This document shows positions 8,263-18,531 of a stretch of 64,000 nucleotides of DNA, piece after piece. Every line of letters starts with the position of its first letter. Positions within the stretch are counted from its first letter, which is position 1. The notes under the pieces are model-generated. The model was not told where the DNA came from. It was given only the letters and a program-made list of their open reading frames with translations, and did no database searches. A program made the translations under genes and the position numbers. This DNA is from Burkholderia latens (GTDB taxonomy: Bacteria; Pseudomonadota; Gammaproteobacteria; Burkholderiales; Burkholderiaceae). The stretch spans positions 1-64,000 of the forward strand of contig NZ_CABVPL010000020.1 of assembly GCF_902499045.1 (NCBI RefSeq), given 5' to 3'.

Positions 8263-8913
8263 TCAGCGCCCCGCCAGCATCTTGCCGCCCAGCCCCATCA
8301 GCAGCACCCCGGCCGTCGTATCGATCGCGGCCTTGCGTCGAATCAGCACCCGGCGCACGGACGGGTGCGACGCGAGCAGCGCCATCGTGCAGTACCACGC
8401 GCCCGAAATCGCGATCGACAGCGCAACGACCGTGAAATCGAACCAGGCCGGCGCGTGGGCCGGGACCATCAACGCGAAGATGCTGCCGTAGAACGCGACG
8501 GCCTTCGGGTTCGTCATGCTGGCGACATAGCCTTTCGTCGCCGCGTGCCAGCCGGCGGACACGGCGGGCGCGGACACGGTCAACGGCTTGCGCGCGGTCA
8601 GTACCATCTTCAGGCCGAGCCAGACCAGATAGGCCGCGCCTGCCAGCCGCAGCGCGGTGTGCACCCACGCGACGTGCGTCACGAGCACGCTCAGGCCGGC
8701 AATCGCGATCGCGGCCCAGGTGCCCGATGCGGCCGCGAGGCCGAGCGCGGTGATCACGCCGGCACGGCGCTGCGCGACCGCCGTCGACGTGACGATCACG
8801 AAGTTCGGGCCCGGGCTGGCGACGCTCAGCAGCAGGACGCCGGCGAGCGGCAGCAACGCGTTGACGGTGGTCGACATGGCTTTGGGGGCCGGCAAGAGGG
8901 AACGGGTCTTCAT
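8263..8913 (-). CDS. LysE/RhtB-family amino-acid exporter
   Basis: 216 residues and about six membrane segments, the size and layout of the LysE/RhtB family that exports amino acids or homoserine lactone. The hallmark ASPGPNFVIVTSTA loop after the first membrane helix and ALGLAAASGTWAA are present, as is the central NPKAVAFYGSIFAL motif. Located in the inner membrane; substrate unknown. The start at 8913 (MKTRSLL) has GAGG 4 bases upstream on its strand, whereas the internal ATG at 8877 has no ribosome-binding site. It lies downstream of the groEL terminator and is probably a separate transcript. Confidence 0.88.
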   Translation of the reverse strand: MKTRSLLPAPKAMSTTVNALLPLAGVLLLSVASPGPNFVIVTSTAVAQRRAGVITALGLAAASGTWAAIAIAGLSVLVTHVAWVHTALRLAGAAYLVWLGLKMVLTARKPLTVSAPAVSAGWHAATKGYVASMTNPKAVAFYGSIFALMVPAHAPAWFDFTVVALSIAISGAWYCTMALLASHPSVRRVLIRRKAAIDTTAGVLLMGLGGKMLAGR

Positions 8914-8957
8914 GTTACCTCGGCACCGGCGAGCGCCTGCCTGAACCTGATTCAAGC

Positions 8958-9001
8958 AAAAACGCGTGACGACTTGTGTCGCCACGCGTTTCGCATTGCC
9001 G
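8958..9001 (-). terminator. Terminator of groESL
   Basis: AAACGCGTG (8960-8968) and CACGCGTTT (8993-9001) form a perfect 9-bp stem, extended inside by CGAC/GTCG around a TTGT loop. Read on the minus strand the stem is followed by TTTTT (complement of 8958-8962), 55 bases after the groEL stop. Confidence 0.85.
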
Positions 9002-9055
9002 CGGCCACGTCGCGGATGCCGGCGAACCGGCACGCCGCGGCGCGTCGCCGGATCG

Positions 9056-10708
<1,653 letters not shown>

Positions 10709-10999
10709 TTATTGATTGACGACCGCGACGATGTCTTCTTCGCGCAGTACGAGGAATTCGTTACCGTCCACCTTGACGGCCTGGCCGGCGTATTTACCGA
10801 ACAGCACGCGTTCGCCGACCTGCAGGTCGGGCACGATGCGCTGGCCGTCCGCATCCTTGCGGCCGGGGCCGACGGCGATCACTTCGCCCTGGTCGGGTTT
10901 TTCTGCCGCGCTGTCGGGGATCACGATGCCCGACGCGGTGGTGGTTTCCTGGTCGAGTCGCTTCACGATCACGCGATCGTGCAAGGGGCGTAGGCTCAT
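10709..10999 (-). CDS. groES: 10 kDa co-chaperonin GroES
   Basis: 96 residues, the normal GroES length. It caps the GroEL cylinder. [18 protein letters not shown], the mobile loop ([14 protein letters not shown]) and the C-terminal [14 protein letters not shown] are all canonical. AGGA lies about 7 bases before the ATG on its strand. First gene of the operon; the CIRCE element starts 33 bases upstream. Confidence 0.97.
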   Translation of the reverse strand: MSLRPLHDRVIVKRLDQETTTASGIVIPDSAAEKPDQGEVIAVGPGRKDADGQRIVPDLQVGERVLFGKYAGQAVKVDGNEFLVLREEDIVAVVNQ

Positions 11000-11031
11000 T
11001 TTTTCGTCCTGTGCTGTTCTGTCCGGATTGG

Positions 11032-11058
11032 CTGGCACTCTTCAATAGAGAGTGCTGA
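11032..11058 (-). promoter_or_regulatory. CIRCE element (HrcA operator) of groESL
   Basis: CTGGCACTC (11032-11040), a 9-base spacer (11041-11049) and GAGTGCTGA (11050-11058). The consensus is TTAGCACTC-N9-GAGTGCTAA; the GCACTC/GAGTGC cores and the 9-base spacing are exact, the outer bases differ. It overlaps the predicted transcription start, so HrcA repression with heat induction is expected. Confidence 0.9.
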
Positions 11059-11060
11059 CG

Positions 11061-11090
11061 AGTATAAAAATGCGCGGCGGCGCGATCCAA
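11061..11090 (-). promoter_or_regulatory. Sigma-70-type promoter of groESL
   Basis: On the minus strand, TTGGAT (complement of 11085-11090) and TATACT (complement of 11061-11066) are 18 bases apart. Transcription would start near 11053, inside the CIRCE element, the usual arrangement for HrcA-repressed chaperonin operons. Confidence 0.65.
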
Positions 11091-11279
11091 TAACGGATTC
11101 GGAAAAGCATTTGCGCGGATGCGCTTTGGGCGGGCGGTGCGCGCCCTGCGGCGTCACGAAATGTGCGCGTATGACTCGCATCGCGCATTCGCCATACGGA
11201 AGGCCGGCAGCATGGCAACGACGCAGAGGCCTGACGACAACCCGGCTGGCTTGCGCATCCCCGACAGCGCCGCCCAGCG

Positions 11280-11993
11280 CTATGCGTTCTTTTCCGTGTT
11301 CTCCAACGATCGCCGCAGCAACGTCAGTTCGATGAGCTCGAGTTGGTAAGCGAAGCGCGACTGGACGCGCTTCAGCATCATCGAGCCGACGGACAGACCG
11401 AAAACCAGCGCGATCCCCCAGAGAATTGCCGTATTGATGAAGTTTCCGGACACGAATCCGCTCGTCAGCGTGTTCTGCAGCCACGGCAATCCGCCCGCAT
11501 CCTTGATATTGGTGAGCGTGACGGCAAGCAGTGCATAGGCCGCCGTACCGCCACCGAAGAATGAAACGACGCGTGCGTCGAGGCGCTTCACCTTCAATTG
11601 CAGGCAGTGCTGCGCGTATTTCAGTGTGTTGTCGGCATAGCCGTTCAGAAGCCGTGCGCTCCTCTCGTCAGTCTCTATCTCGCGAATGAGCGTATCCAGC
11701 GCTTTCTGTTTCCATCGAAACATGTGAAGGACGCCGACGATAGGCTCGACAACGAGGGAGAGAAGGCTCAGGAACACGGTGAACGCATAGAGCGTCAAGG
11801 CCGGCGCCATTTGCCATGCCGCAGGCGCGAGTTTGTGCCAGGCCAACATCGAGAGAAGCAGCAAGAAGCAAATGCCGCCACCACCAAGCAGAAGTATCGA
11901 GGCTTTCCGCGCTCGCTCCATCGACAGTGCTTTTGCCGGCCGGTAAGGCTCGAACGTAGAGAGGGTTTTCAGTAGTTCGTTGATCTTGAACAT
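11280..11993 (-). CDS. Four-helix membrane protein of unknown family
   Basis: 237 residues, not recognised. Four membrane segments are visible: ASILLLGGGGICFLLLLSML (about 28-50), ALTLYAFTVFLSLLSLVVEP (62-85), a segment beginning VVSFFGGGTAAYALL, and NTAILWGIALVFGLSVGSMM near the C-terminus. Between helices 2 and 3 lies a long charged stretch (KQKALDTLIREIETDERSAR). The start at 11993 has GGAG 5 bases upstream; an in-frame ATG at 12011 has none. The DNA is visibly less GC-rich and less codon-biased than its neighbours, which suggests acquisition. It is transcribed away from the sulfatase operon. Confidence 0.75.
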   Translation of the reverse strand: MFKINELLKTLSTFEPYRPAKALSMERARKASILLLGGGGICFLLLLSMLAWHKLAPAAWQMAPALTLYAFTVFLSLLSLVVEPIVGVLHMFRWKQKALDTLIREIETDERSARLLNGYADNTLKYAQHCLQLKVKRLDARVVSFFGGGTAAYALLAVTLTNIKDAGGLPWLQNTLTSGFVSGNFINTAILWGIALVFGLSVGSMMLKRVQSRFAYQLELIELTLLRRSLENTEKNA

Positions 11994-12125
11994 GAGGTCT
12001 CCGTTGGACATTGCTTGGTCGGGCGGCATACACGCGTTGCGCTTTCGCACCGACGACACTATGCGGCCGACGTTTTCATCGCGGTACGCGACCGGATTAT
12101 GCGTTCGGGATTCCACTTCCTGTCT

Positions 12126-12142
12126 CGATATCGTCGATATCG
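12126..12142. promoter_or_regulatory. Tandem CGATATCG palindromes
   Basis: Two copies of the perfect 8-bp palindrome CGATATCG, one base apart, in the 281-base gap between the divergent membrane-protein and sulfatase genes. Possibly an operator for either gene; no known family consensus was recognised. Confidence 0.3.
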
Positions 12143-12274
12143 GGAACGGCCAGCACGGGCAAGCGCGGACCACGTGCATATTCCCCCACCCCGTTAGCAT
12201 GTGACGAATCCGACTTTGGCCGCCGCGCGGGCAACGCTAAGATCGCCGCTCCCGTAGATCGAGCGTCAACAAGA

Positions 12275-14224
12275 ATGAAAAAGTCCGCGTCGCCGTTGCA
12301 TGCTTTTCGTTTCCGTGTCGTCTGCGCCGCGATTGCCGGCGCGTTGTCGCTCGCGTCGTGCGGCGGCGTCGACAGCAATCCACCGCCGCAGGCCAGCACG
12401 ACGCCGCCCGCCAAGCGCCCGAACATCCTGTACATCATGGCCGACGATCTCGGCTATTCCGACATCCACGCATTCGGCGGCGAAATCAACACGCCGAACC
12501 TCGACGCGCTCGTCGCGTCGGGCCGCATCCTGTCGAACCATCACACCGGCACCGTCTGCGCGATCACGCGCGCGATGCTGATTTCCGGCACGGATCACCA
12601 CCTCGTCGGCGAAGGCACGATGGGCGTGCCGACCGACGAACGGCGCGGTCTGCCCGGTTACGAGGGCTACCTGAACGATCGCGCACTGTCGTTCGCACAA
12701 CTGCTGAAGGACGCCGGCTATCACACGTACATCGCGGGCAAGTGGCACATCGGCTCGGGGATCGTCGGCAGCGCGACGGGCAGCGGACAGACGCCGGACC
12801 AGTGGGGCTTCGAGCGCAGCTACGTGCTGCTCGGCGGCGCGGCGACGAACCACTTCGCGCACGAACCGGCCGGCTCGTCGAACTACACGGAAGACGGCCG
12901 CTACGTGCAGCCGGGCCAGCCCGGGCAGCCGGGCGGAACCGGCGGCAATCCGGCCGTGTTCTATTCGACGGATTTCTATACGCAGAAGCTGATCTCGTAC
13001 ATCGATGCGAACAGGCGGGACGGCAAGCCGTTCTTCGCATATGCGGCGTACACGTCGCCGCACTGGCCGTTGCAGGTGCCGGACCCGTGGCTGCACAAAT
13101 ACGCGGGCGTGTACGACGCCGGCTATGACGCGATCCGCAACGCACGCATCGCACGGCAGAAAGCGCTGGGCCTGATCCCGGCCGACTTCAAGCCGTTCGA
13201 CGGCCTGCCGGAAACGACGTCGGCGTCGCCCGCGACGGCGAACAACGGCACGGCGAACGCGAAGTACATCAGCGCCGTGCATTCGGCGGCCGACGGCTAC
13301 AGCGACTACGGCACCGGCAAGGTCGACAAGCTGTGGGCCAGCCTGAGCCCCGCCGAGCGCAAGGCGCAGGCGCGCTACATGGAGATCTACGCGGGGATGG
13401 TCGAGAACCTCGACTACAACATCGGCCTGCTGATCCAGCACCTGAAGGACATCGGCGAATACGACAACACGTTCATCATGTTCCAGTCGGACAACGGCGC
13501 GGAAGGCTGGCCGATCGATTCGGGCGCGGACCCGACGGCGACCGACACCGCGAACGCACAGGAGCCGACTTATTCGGCGCTCGGCACCGACAACGGCAAG
13601 CAGAACGCGCAGCGGCTGCAGTACGGGCTGCGCTGGGCCGAAGTGAGCGCGACGCCGTTCCGGCTCACGAAGGGCTATTCGGCCGAAGGCGGCGTGTCGA
13701 CGCCGACGATCGTGCGCCTGCCGGGCCAGACGCAGCAGTTGCCGACGCTGCGCGCGTTCACGCACGTGACCGACAACACGGCGACGTTCCTCGCGATCGC
13801 GGGCGTCACGCCGCCGTCGCAGCCTGCGCCGCCGCTCGTGAACACGCTGACGGGCGTCGATCAGAACAAGGGTAAGGTGGTCTACAACAACCGCTACGTG
13901 TATCCGGTCACGGGCCAGTCGCTGCTGCCGGTGCTGACCGGCTCGGCGTCGGGCGAAGTACACACGACGCCGTTCGGCGACGAAGCGTACGGCCGCGCGT
14001 ACCTGCGCAGCGCCGACGGCCGCTGGAAGGCGTTGTGGACCGAGCCGCCGCTCGGGCCGCTCGACGGCCACTGGCAACTGTACGACCTCGCGGCGGACCG
14101 CGGCGAGACGACCGACGTGTCCGCGCAGAACCCTTCCGTGATCAGCACGCTGGTCGACCAGTGGAAAACCTATATGAACAACGTCGGCGGCGTGGAGCCG
14201 CTGCGCCCGCGCGGCTACTACTGA
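12275..14224 (+). CDS. Exported lipoprotein arylsulfatase
   Basis: 649 residues. It hydrolyses sulfate esters through a formylglycine residue made from cysteine. The N-terminus is a lipoprotein signal (LSLASCGG), so it should be membrane-anchored outside the cytosol. The metal site NILYIMADDLGYSD, the active-site segment with Cys95 in CAITR, TDHHLVGEGTMG, AGKWHIG and FMFQSDNGAEGWPI all match the Pseudomonas AtsA-like arylsulfatases. Position +2 of the CxPxR modification motif is Ile instead of Pro or Ala, which is unusual. The formylglycine-generating enzyme gene follows 10 bases later, supporting function. Only a weak ribosome-binding site precedes the ATG. Confidence 0.9.
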   Translation: MKKSASPLHAFRFRVVCAAIAGALSLASCGGVDSNPPPQASTTPPAKRPNILYIMADDLGYSDIHAFGGEINTPNLDALVASGRILSNHHTGTVCAITRAMLISGTDHHLVGEGTMGVPTDERRGLPGYEGYLNDRALSFAQLLKDAGYHTYIAGKWHIGSGIVGSATGSGQTPDQWGFERSYVLLGGAATNHFAHEPAGSSNYTEDGRYVQPGQPGQPGGTGGNPAVFYSTDFYTQKLISYIDANRRDGKPFFAYAAYTSPHWPLQVPDPWLHKYAGVYDAGYDAIRNARIARQKALGLIPADFKPFDGLPETTSASPATANNGTANAKYISAVHSAADGYSDYGTGKVDKLWASLSPAERKAQARYMEIYAGMVENLDYNIGLLIQHLKDIGEYDNTFIMFQSDNGAEGWPIDSGADPTATDTANAQEPTYSALGTDNGKQNAQRLQYGLRWAEVSATPFRLTKGYSAEGGVSTPTIVRLPGQTQQLPTLRAFTHVTDNTATFLAIAGVTPPSQPAPPLVNTLTGVDQNKGKVVYNNRYVYPVTGQSLLPVLTGSASGEVHTTPFGDEAYGRAYLRSADGRWKALWTEPPLGPLDGHWQLYDLAADRGETTDVSAQNPSVISTLVDQWKTYMNNVGGVEPLRPRGYY

Positions 14225-14234
14225 GGACGGCACG

Positions 14235-15284
14235 ATGCGGTTCCGCTTCCTGACGCTCGTCGCGGCGCTCGCGGCCACGCTGTTCGCGGCTGCGTTCGCC
14301 GCCGGCTACGCGAGCCCGTCGGCGTCGGCTGCCGGCGCGTTCGACGACGCGAATCGCGGGCGCCCGCTCGCCCCGCTCGGCTCGGAGCGACAGTGCGCGC
14401 GCTATTCGGGGCTGCCCGCGAAGTGGCGCGACGATCCGAAGGCCGGGATGGTGCACCTGAGCGGCGGCGCGTTCGTGCTCGGCAGCACGCGCGGCTATGC
14501 GGACGAGCGTCCGGCCGGCGATGGCAGGACGCGCGTCGGCGGCTTCTGGATCGACCAGACGGACGTGACGATCGCGCAGTTCGCCGCGTTCGTGAAGGCG
14601 ACCGGCTACGTGACGGAGGCCGAGCAGCAGGGCGGCGCGGCGGTGTTCCACGTGCCGACGCGCGACGAGCTGAATGCGCGCGACCTCGCATGGTGGACCT
14701 GGGTGAAGGGCGCATCGTGGCGGCAGCCGCGCGGCCCGGGCAGCAACGTCGACGGGCTCGGCAACCTGCCGGTCACGCTCGTCACGCAGCGCGACGCGCT
14801 CGCGTATGCGAAGTGGCTCGGCCGCGATCTGCCGACCGAAGCCGAATGGGAATACGCGGGCAAGGCCGGCCGCGACGACGCGTCGCTCGATGCGGCGCCG
14901 CGCGACACGCAGGGCAAGCCGGCGGCGAACTACTGGCAGGGCGCGTTTCCCGTGCTCGATACGGCCGAGGATGGTCATGCGGGCCTCGCGCCGGTCGGCT
15001 GCTACGCAGCGAACGGCTTCCATCTGTACGACATGATCGGCAACGCGTGGGAATGGACCAAGGACGCGTACACCGGCCCGCATCAATCGCATGCGAACGG
15101 CGACACGGCGGCCGTCGCGCCGCCGACGCGCCGGCACGATACGCCGATGGTGATCAAGGGCGGCTCGTTCCTGTGCTCGCGCGATTACTGCGTGCGTTAC
15201 CGCGCATCGTCGCGCGAGCAGCAGGAGGCCGATCTCGGTGCGTCGCACATCGGGTTTCGCACGATCCTGAGGGATGCTTCATGA
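14235..15284 (+). CDS. Exported formylglycine-generating enzyme (sulfatase maturase)
   Basis: 349 residues. FGE/SUMF1 fold: FVLGSTRG after GMVHLSGGA, VGGFWIDQTDVTIAQFAAFV, RDLPTEAEWEYAG, DMIGNAWEWTKD, and the active centre GGSFLCSRDYCVRYR with Cys314 and Cys319 spaced C-X4-C, the copper-binding pair of true FGEs. It should oxidise the sulfatase cysteine to formylglycine with oxygen. Residues 1-32 form a signal peptide, so maturation would happen after export, unlike cytosolic bacterial FGEs; this fits the exported sulfatase just upstream. Its stop overlaps the next start by ATGA. Confidence 0.9.
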   Translation: MRFRFLTLVAALAATLFAAAFAAGYASPSASAAGAFDDANRGRPLAPLGSERQCARYSGLPAKWRDDPKAGMVHLSGGAFVLGSTRGYADERPAGDGRTRVGGFWIDQTDVTIAQFAAFVKATGYVTEAEQQGGAAVFHVPTRDELNARDLAWWTWVKGASWRQPRGPGSNVDGLGNLPVTLVTQRDALAYAKWLGRDLPTEAEWEYAGKAGRDDASLDAAPRDTQGKPAANYWQGAFPVLDTAEDGHAGLAPVGCYAANGFHLYDMIGNAWEWTKDAYTGPHQSHANGDTAAVAPPTRRHDTPMVIKGGSFLCSRDYCVRYRASSREQQEADLGASHIGFRTILRDAS

Positions 15285-16093
15285 AGCGGACGATGATGCA
15301 TTGCGTTGCCGTGTCGCTGGTCGTTGCGTGCGGCTTCGCCGGTTCGGGCCGGGCCGTTGCCGCGGAAGCGGTGCCGCCGACGATACGTGTCGGCGTCACG
15401 CGCGGCGTGCATGCGGAGATTCTCGACGAGGTGAAGCGCGTCGCCGCCACGCGCGGCCTCGGTGTCGATGTCGTGCAATTCGACGACGCGTCGCGCATCG
15501 ATACCGCGCTTGCCGCGGGCCGGATCGACGCGGCAAGCTTCGAGGACGCGCAGCGCCTTGCCGCGACGCGCGCGGCAAAAGGCTACGCATTGACCGCCGT
15601 CGCGCCGACCGTCACGCTGCCGATGGCGCTGTATTCGCGCAAGCTGAAGAGCCTGAACGAACTGCAGCCGGGCGCGACGGTCGCGCTCCCCGCCGATCCA
15701 CGCGGGATGGCGCGTGCGCTCGTGCTGTTGCAGAACGACACGCTGGTCACGTTGCGCGAACAGGCCGGCCTGCATGCGACGCTGCGCGACGTAACCGGCA
15801 ACCGGCTCGCGCTGAAATTCGTCGCGCTGCGCCGCGATCGGCTGCATGCGGCGCTCGACTCGGCCGCGTTCGTCGCGATCGACCGCGACGATGCCGCGCG
15901 CGTGGGCCTGCAACCGGCCCGGGACAGCATCAATCTCGAAGACGCGCGCTCGCCGTACGCGAGCGTGCTGACCGTGCGCGACGCGGACCGCACGAAGCCG
16001 TGGGTCGCGCAGCTCGTGGCCGCGTATCACTCGAACGACGTCGCGCATTTCATCCTCGCGCGCTACCAGGATTCGGTGCGGCGGCCGTGGTAG
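15281..16093 (+). CDS. MetQ/NlpA-like periplasmic binding protein
   Basis: 270 residues. Export signal with a possible lipobox (LVVAC, Cys18). The mature part follows the NlpA/MetQ pattern: TIRVGVTRGVHAEILDEVK, FDDASRIDTALAAGRIDAASF, ALYSRKLKSLNELQPGATVA, and PWVAQLVAAYHSNDVAHFI. Family members bind methionine or related compounds for an ABC importer. No permease or ATPase gene is nearby, so either they are elsewhere or the protein has a sensing or scavenging role. Being in the sulfatase operon hints at sulfur supply. It overlaps its neighbours at both ends. Confidence 0.78.
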   Translation: MKRTMMHCVAVSLVVACGFAGSGRAVAAEAVPPTIRVGVTRGVHAEILDEVKRVAATRGLGVDVVQFDDASRIDTALAAGRIDAASFEDAQRLAATRAAKGYALTAVAPTVTLPMALYSRKLKSLNELQPGATVALPADPRGMARALVLLQNDTLVTLREQAGLHATLRDVTGNRLALKFVALRRDRLHAALDSAAFVAIDRDDAARVGLQPARDSINLEDARSPYASVLTVRDADRTKPWVAQLVAAYHSNDVAHFILARYQDSVRRPW

Positions 16094-17088
16094 ACGATTA
16101 CCGCCTCGCTTGCAACGCGTGCGGGCGCTGCTGCAATAGCGCGCCGACGCTGTCGTTGCGCGAGTTGTTCCGGCATCGGCATACCTTCGTCGGTGCGCTG
16201 ACGATCCGCCGCGTGCCGAAGCCGCGCATCGGCGAACGGTCGCACGCGCAGCGGCGTGATGATGTGCTCGACGCGGAAGATGTCGCCGCGTCCGTTGCAT
16301 TGGCCGATACGTTGTTCCATCGCGCGACGGGCGCCGGCGACGAGTGGATCGCGCTGACGCTGCAAGGCTACGACTATCCGTCGCTCGGGCGGTGTCCGGC
16401 ACTGGCCGACGATGGCCGCTGTAGCATGCACGCCGACAAGCCTTCCATCTGCGGTGCGGTGCCGCTCGATCCGATGCTGCCGGACCGCTTGCAGTCGCGC
16501 GTGCTCGCCGGGCGGCGCGACGAGACGGCATGGCTGGGTGCGAACTGTATCGTCGGTGCGGGAGCCGAAAGCGCGGCGCCGGCTTCCGCCGATGCATCGG
16601 CGGCGATACCGCTGGTGAAGGCAGGACAAGTAGTCGATCGCACCGCGCTCGACACGTTTCGCGATTCGCTCGTGTTCGAGCGTGCGGTGTGGCGCGACGC
16701 CGTGTTCGCGTCGCTGATCGACGGTGGGCCGCAGGTACGTCAAGCGTTGTCGCGGCTTGTGCCGGGCGGCTACCTGACGATGTCGATCGTGCCGGTGCTG
16801 TTCGCAGTCGCATCGGTATCCGAACATTGCCGTGCGCTGTGCATCGACTTCATCGACGCCCAGCGCCAGTCGATCGATGCACGCATCGAAGCGGCGCTCG
16901 CGCGGCGGCGTCTCGACGATCGGCCGGCGACGCGCGAACTGCGCGGCTTCGCAGACGCACTCGAACGTGCGCGGCACGCGCTCGCTGCAATGCCGGTTGC
17001 CACGCCGGATACGCGCGCCGATGCATCCCGCATCGGCGCGTGGCTCGACGGCCGACACGGCAGCGACATCGACGTGCATGCCGTGTGA
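16087..17088 (+). CDS. CxxCxxxCC (YkgJ/FliB-like) cysteine-cluster protein
   Basis: 333 residues from a GTG start that overlaps the preceding stop. The N-terminus has CNACGRCC, the metal-binding motif of the YkgJ family, with further cysteines in GRCPAL, GRCSMH, SICGAVPLDP and NCIVGAG that complete a likely zinc or Fe-S site. The remaining two thirds is helical with an Arg-rich stretch and no recognised domain. FliB flagellin lysine methylases share the Cys pattern. Cytosolic by sequence. Fourth gene of the sulfatase operon; role there unknown. The absence of an ATG makes the start moderately uncertain. Confidence 0.75.
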   Translation: MVDDYRLACNACGRCCNSAPTLSLRELFRHRHTFVGALTIRRVPKPRIGERSHAQRRDDVLDAEDVAASVALADTLFHRATGAGDEWIALTLQGYDYPSLGRCPALADDGRCSMHADKPSICGAVPLDPMLPDRLQSRVLAGRRDETAWLGANCIVGAGAESAAPASADASAAIPLVKAGQVVDRTALDTFRDSLVFERAVWRDAVFASLIDGGPQVRQALSRLVPGGYLTMSIVPVLFAVASVSEHCRALCIDFIDAQRQSIDARIEAALARRRLDDRPATRELRGFADALERARHALAAMPVATPDTRADASRIGAWLDGRHGSDIDVHAV

Positions 17089-17153
17089 CGACAGCGGCGC
17101 GCGACGCGTGCCTTACACTTGGCGCTCCTTTCATCGTCTCCGACGGAGCGCAC

Positions 17154-17480
17154 ATGTACGCATCGACCTTCATCTTTCGCGCCGGGCAGTACGACGACGA
17201 ATTTCACCGGCTCGATCGGCAGATCGCCGACATGGCGCGGGCGACACCCGGCTATCTCGGTGAAGAGACGTGGGAGAACGTTGAAGCGGGGCTGATCCAG
17301 AACGTCTACTACTGGGAATCCGAGGCGGCCTTGCAGCGGTTGATCCAGCATCCCGCGCATCGGGAGGCGAAGGCGAAGCACGCGCGCTGGCTCGACGGCT
17401 ATCGCGTGGTGATTTCGCAGGTGCTGCGCGAGTATGGCGACGGCAAGCTCGCGCAGCCGCATGCGGGGCAGCCGGCGTGA
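17154..17480 (+). CDS. Antibiotic biosynthesis monooxygenase (ABM) domain protein
   Basis: 108 residues, a single dimeric ferredoxin-like ABM domain. MYASTFIFRAGQYDDEFHRLD, GYLGEETWEN and YYWESEAALQRLIQHPAHREAK are the usual signature: aromatic and Trp residues in the pocket and a conserved His in the HPxH stretch. Such proteins are heme-degrading or quinone-forming oxygenases or simple stress proteins; function cannot be fixed. GGAG lies 5 bases before the ATG. It follows the sulfatase operon by 65 bases and converges on a LysR gene. Confidence 0.8.
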   Translation: MYASTFIFRAGQYDDEFHRLDRQIADMARATPGYLGEETWENVEAGLIQNVYYWESEAALQRLIQHPAHREAKAKHARWLDGYRVVISQVLREYGDGKLAQPHAGQPA

Positions 17481-17547
17481 GCGGATGGCCGAAGCAACGC
17501 GTCACACGTGCTGCGCGATGCACACCGCGCGGTATCCGCGCGCCGCA

Positions 17548-18480
17548 TCAAAGCGCCTCGACCAGCAACCGGTTGCTCTTCCCGCAATACTCGTGACACG
17601 CCGCGCGCGCCGCGATCGACGCGCCATGCACGAACTTCGGCGCGTCGGCCCGCCGTGACATCGACACGACGATCGACGGCGGCGACGGCTGCAGCGGCAG
17701 CTCGACCACCTCGCCGCTCTCGATCAGCGCATCCACGAACAGCACCGGAATCGCGGCGACGCCGAACCCGTCGCGCACGAGCTGCACGATCACCGAGATC
17801 GACGGCGAACCGGTGATCCGCGTCTCCGACAGCGGCACGCCATGCGCGTGCGCGAGCGTGCGCACGATGTCCTCGAGCGCGCGATGCGGCGCGGTGCCGC
17901 GCCCATAAGTCAGGATCGGCTGGCGCAGCACCTGCCGCGCGAGGCCCGTGCGCGTGTTCGGCAGCAGCCCCGCCCGCGCGATCCAGCGCACCGGATAGTT
18001 CGCCAGCGCGTCGCAGATCACCGACGCCTCGTCGCTGCCCTCCACGCGAATGATCAGATCGAGCTCGCCGGCCATCAGCCGGCGCTGCAGCACGACGCTG
18101 ACGTCGACGGTCAGGTCGATCTCCAGCTGCGGATAGTCGGCGGCGAGACGGCGCAGGTAGTGCGGCAGCCAGCTGTGCACGACCGTCTCGATCACGCCGA
18201 GCCGCAGCTTGCCGCGCAGTGCGCTTTCTCCGGCCGCGGCCGCCTGCAGCTCGTGCGTCGCCTCGACGACGGCCTTCGCATAGCCGAGCAGATACTCGCC
18301 GTTCGGCGTGAGCCGGAACGCGCGGCTGTCGCGATCGACGAGCACGGTCTGCAATTCGTCCTCGAGCGCCTTCAGTCGCTGCGAGATCGCGGCCGGCGTC
18401 GCATGCAGCGCGGCCGCCGTCGTGCGGAAGTTGCGCAGCTTCGCGAGCGTGACGAAGGTTTCGAGAAAACGCGTGTTCAT
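17548..18480 (-). CDS. LysR-family transcriptional regulator
   Basis: 310 residues. N-terminal winged helix-turn-helix (residues 1-62: FLETFVTLAKLRNFRTTAAA and ATPAAISQRLKALEDEL), then the two-lobed effector-binding domain beginning at KLRLGVIETVVHSWLP. Divergent from the DUF1445 hydro-lyase gene, so it probably controls that gene and the MFS/5-oxoprolinase genes behind it. Effector unknown; 5-oxoproline or D-glutamate is a guess from context. The hydrophobic C-terminal tail (CGKSNRLLVEAL) is normal. Confidence 0.9.
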   Translation of the reverse strand: MNTRFLETFVTLAKLRNFRTTAAALHATPAAISQRLKALEDELQTVLVDRDSRAFRLTPNGEYLLGYAKAVVEATHELQAAAAGESALRGKLRLGVIETVVHSWLPHYLRRLAADYPQLEIDLTVDVSVVLQRRLMAGELDLIIRVEGSDEASVICDALANYPVRWIARAGLLPNTRTGLARQVLRQPILTYGRGTAPHRALEDIVRTLAHAHGVPLSETRITGSPSISVIVQLVRDGFGVAAIPVLFVDALIESGEVVELPLQPSPPSIVVSMSRRADAPKFVHGASIAARAACHEYCGKSNRLLVEAL

Positions 18481-18531
18481 GGCGATCGGGCGGACGGTGG
18501 ACGCGCAGCTTGCCGGTGAAAAAAACTGAAC

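Noticed and set aside
15281-16093. PhnD/phosphonate-type binding protein
   Set aside because: The motif order (DIDxAxFED-like segment and C-terminal AYHSNDV) fits NlpA/MetQ better.
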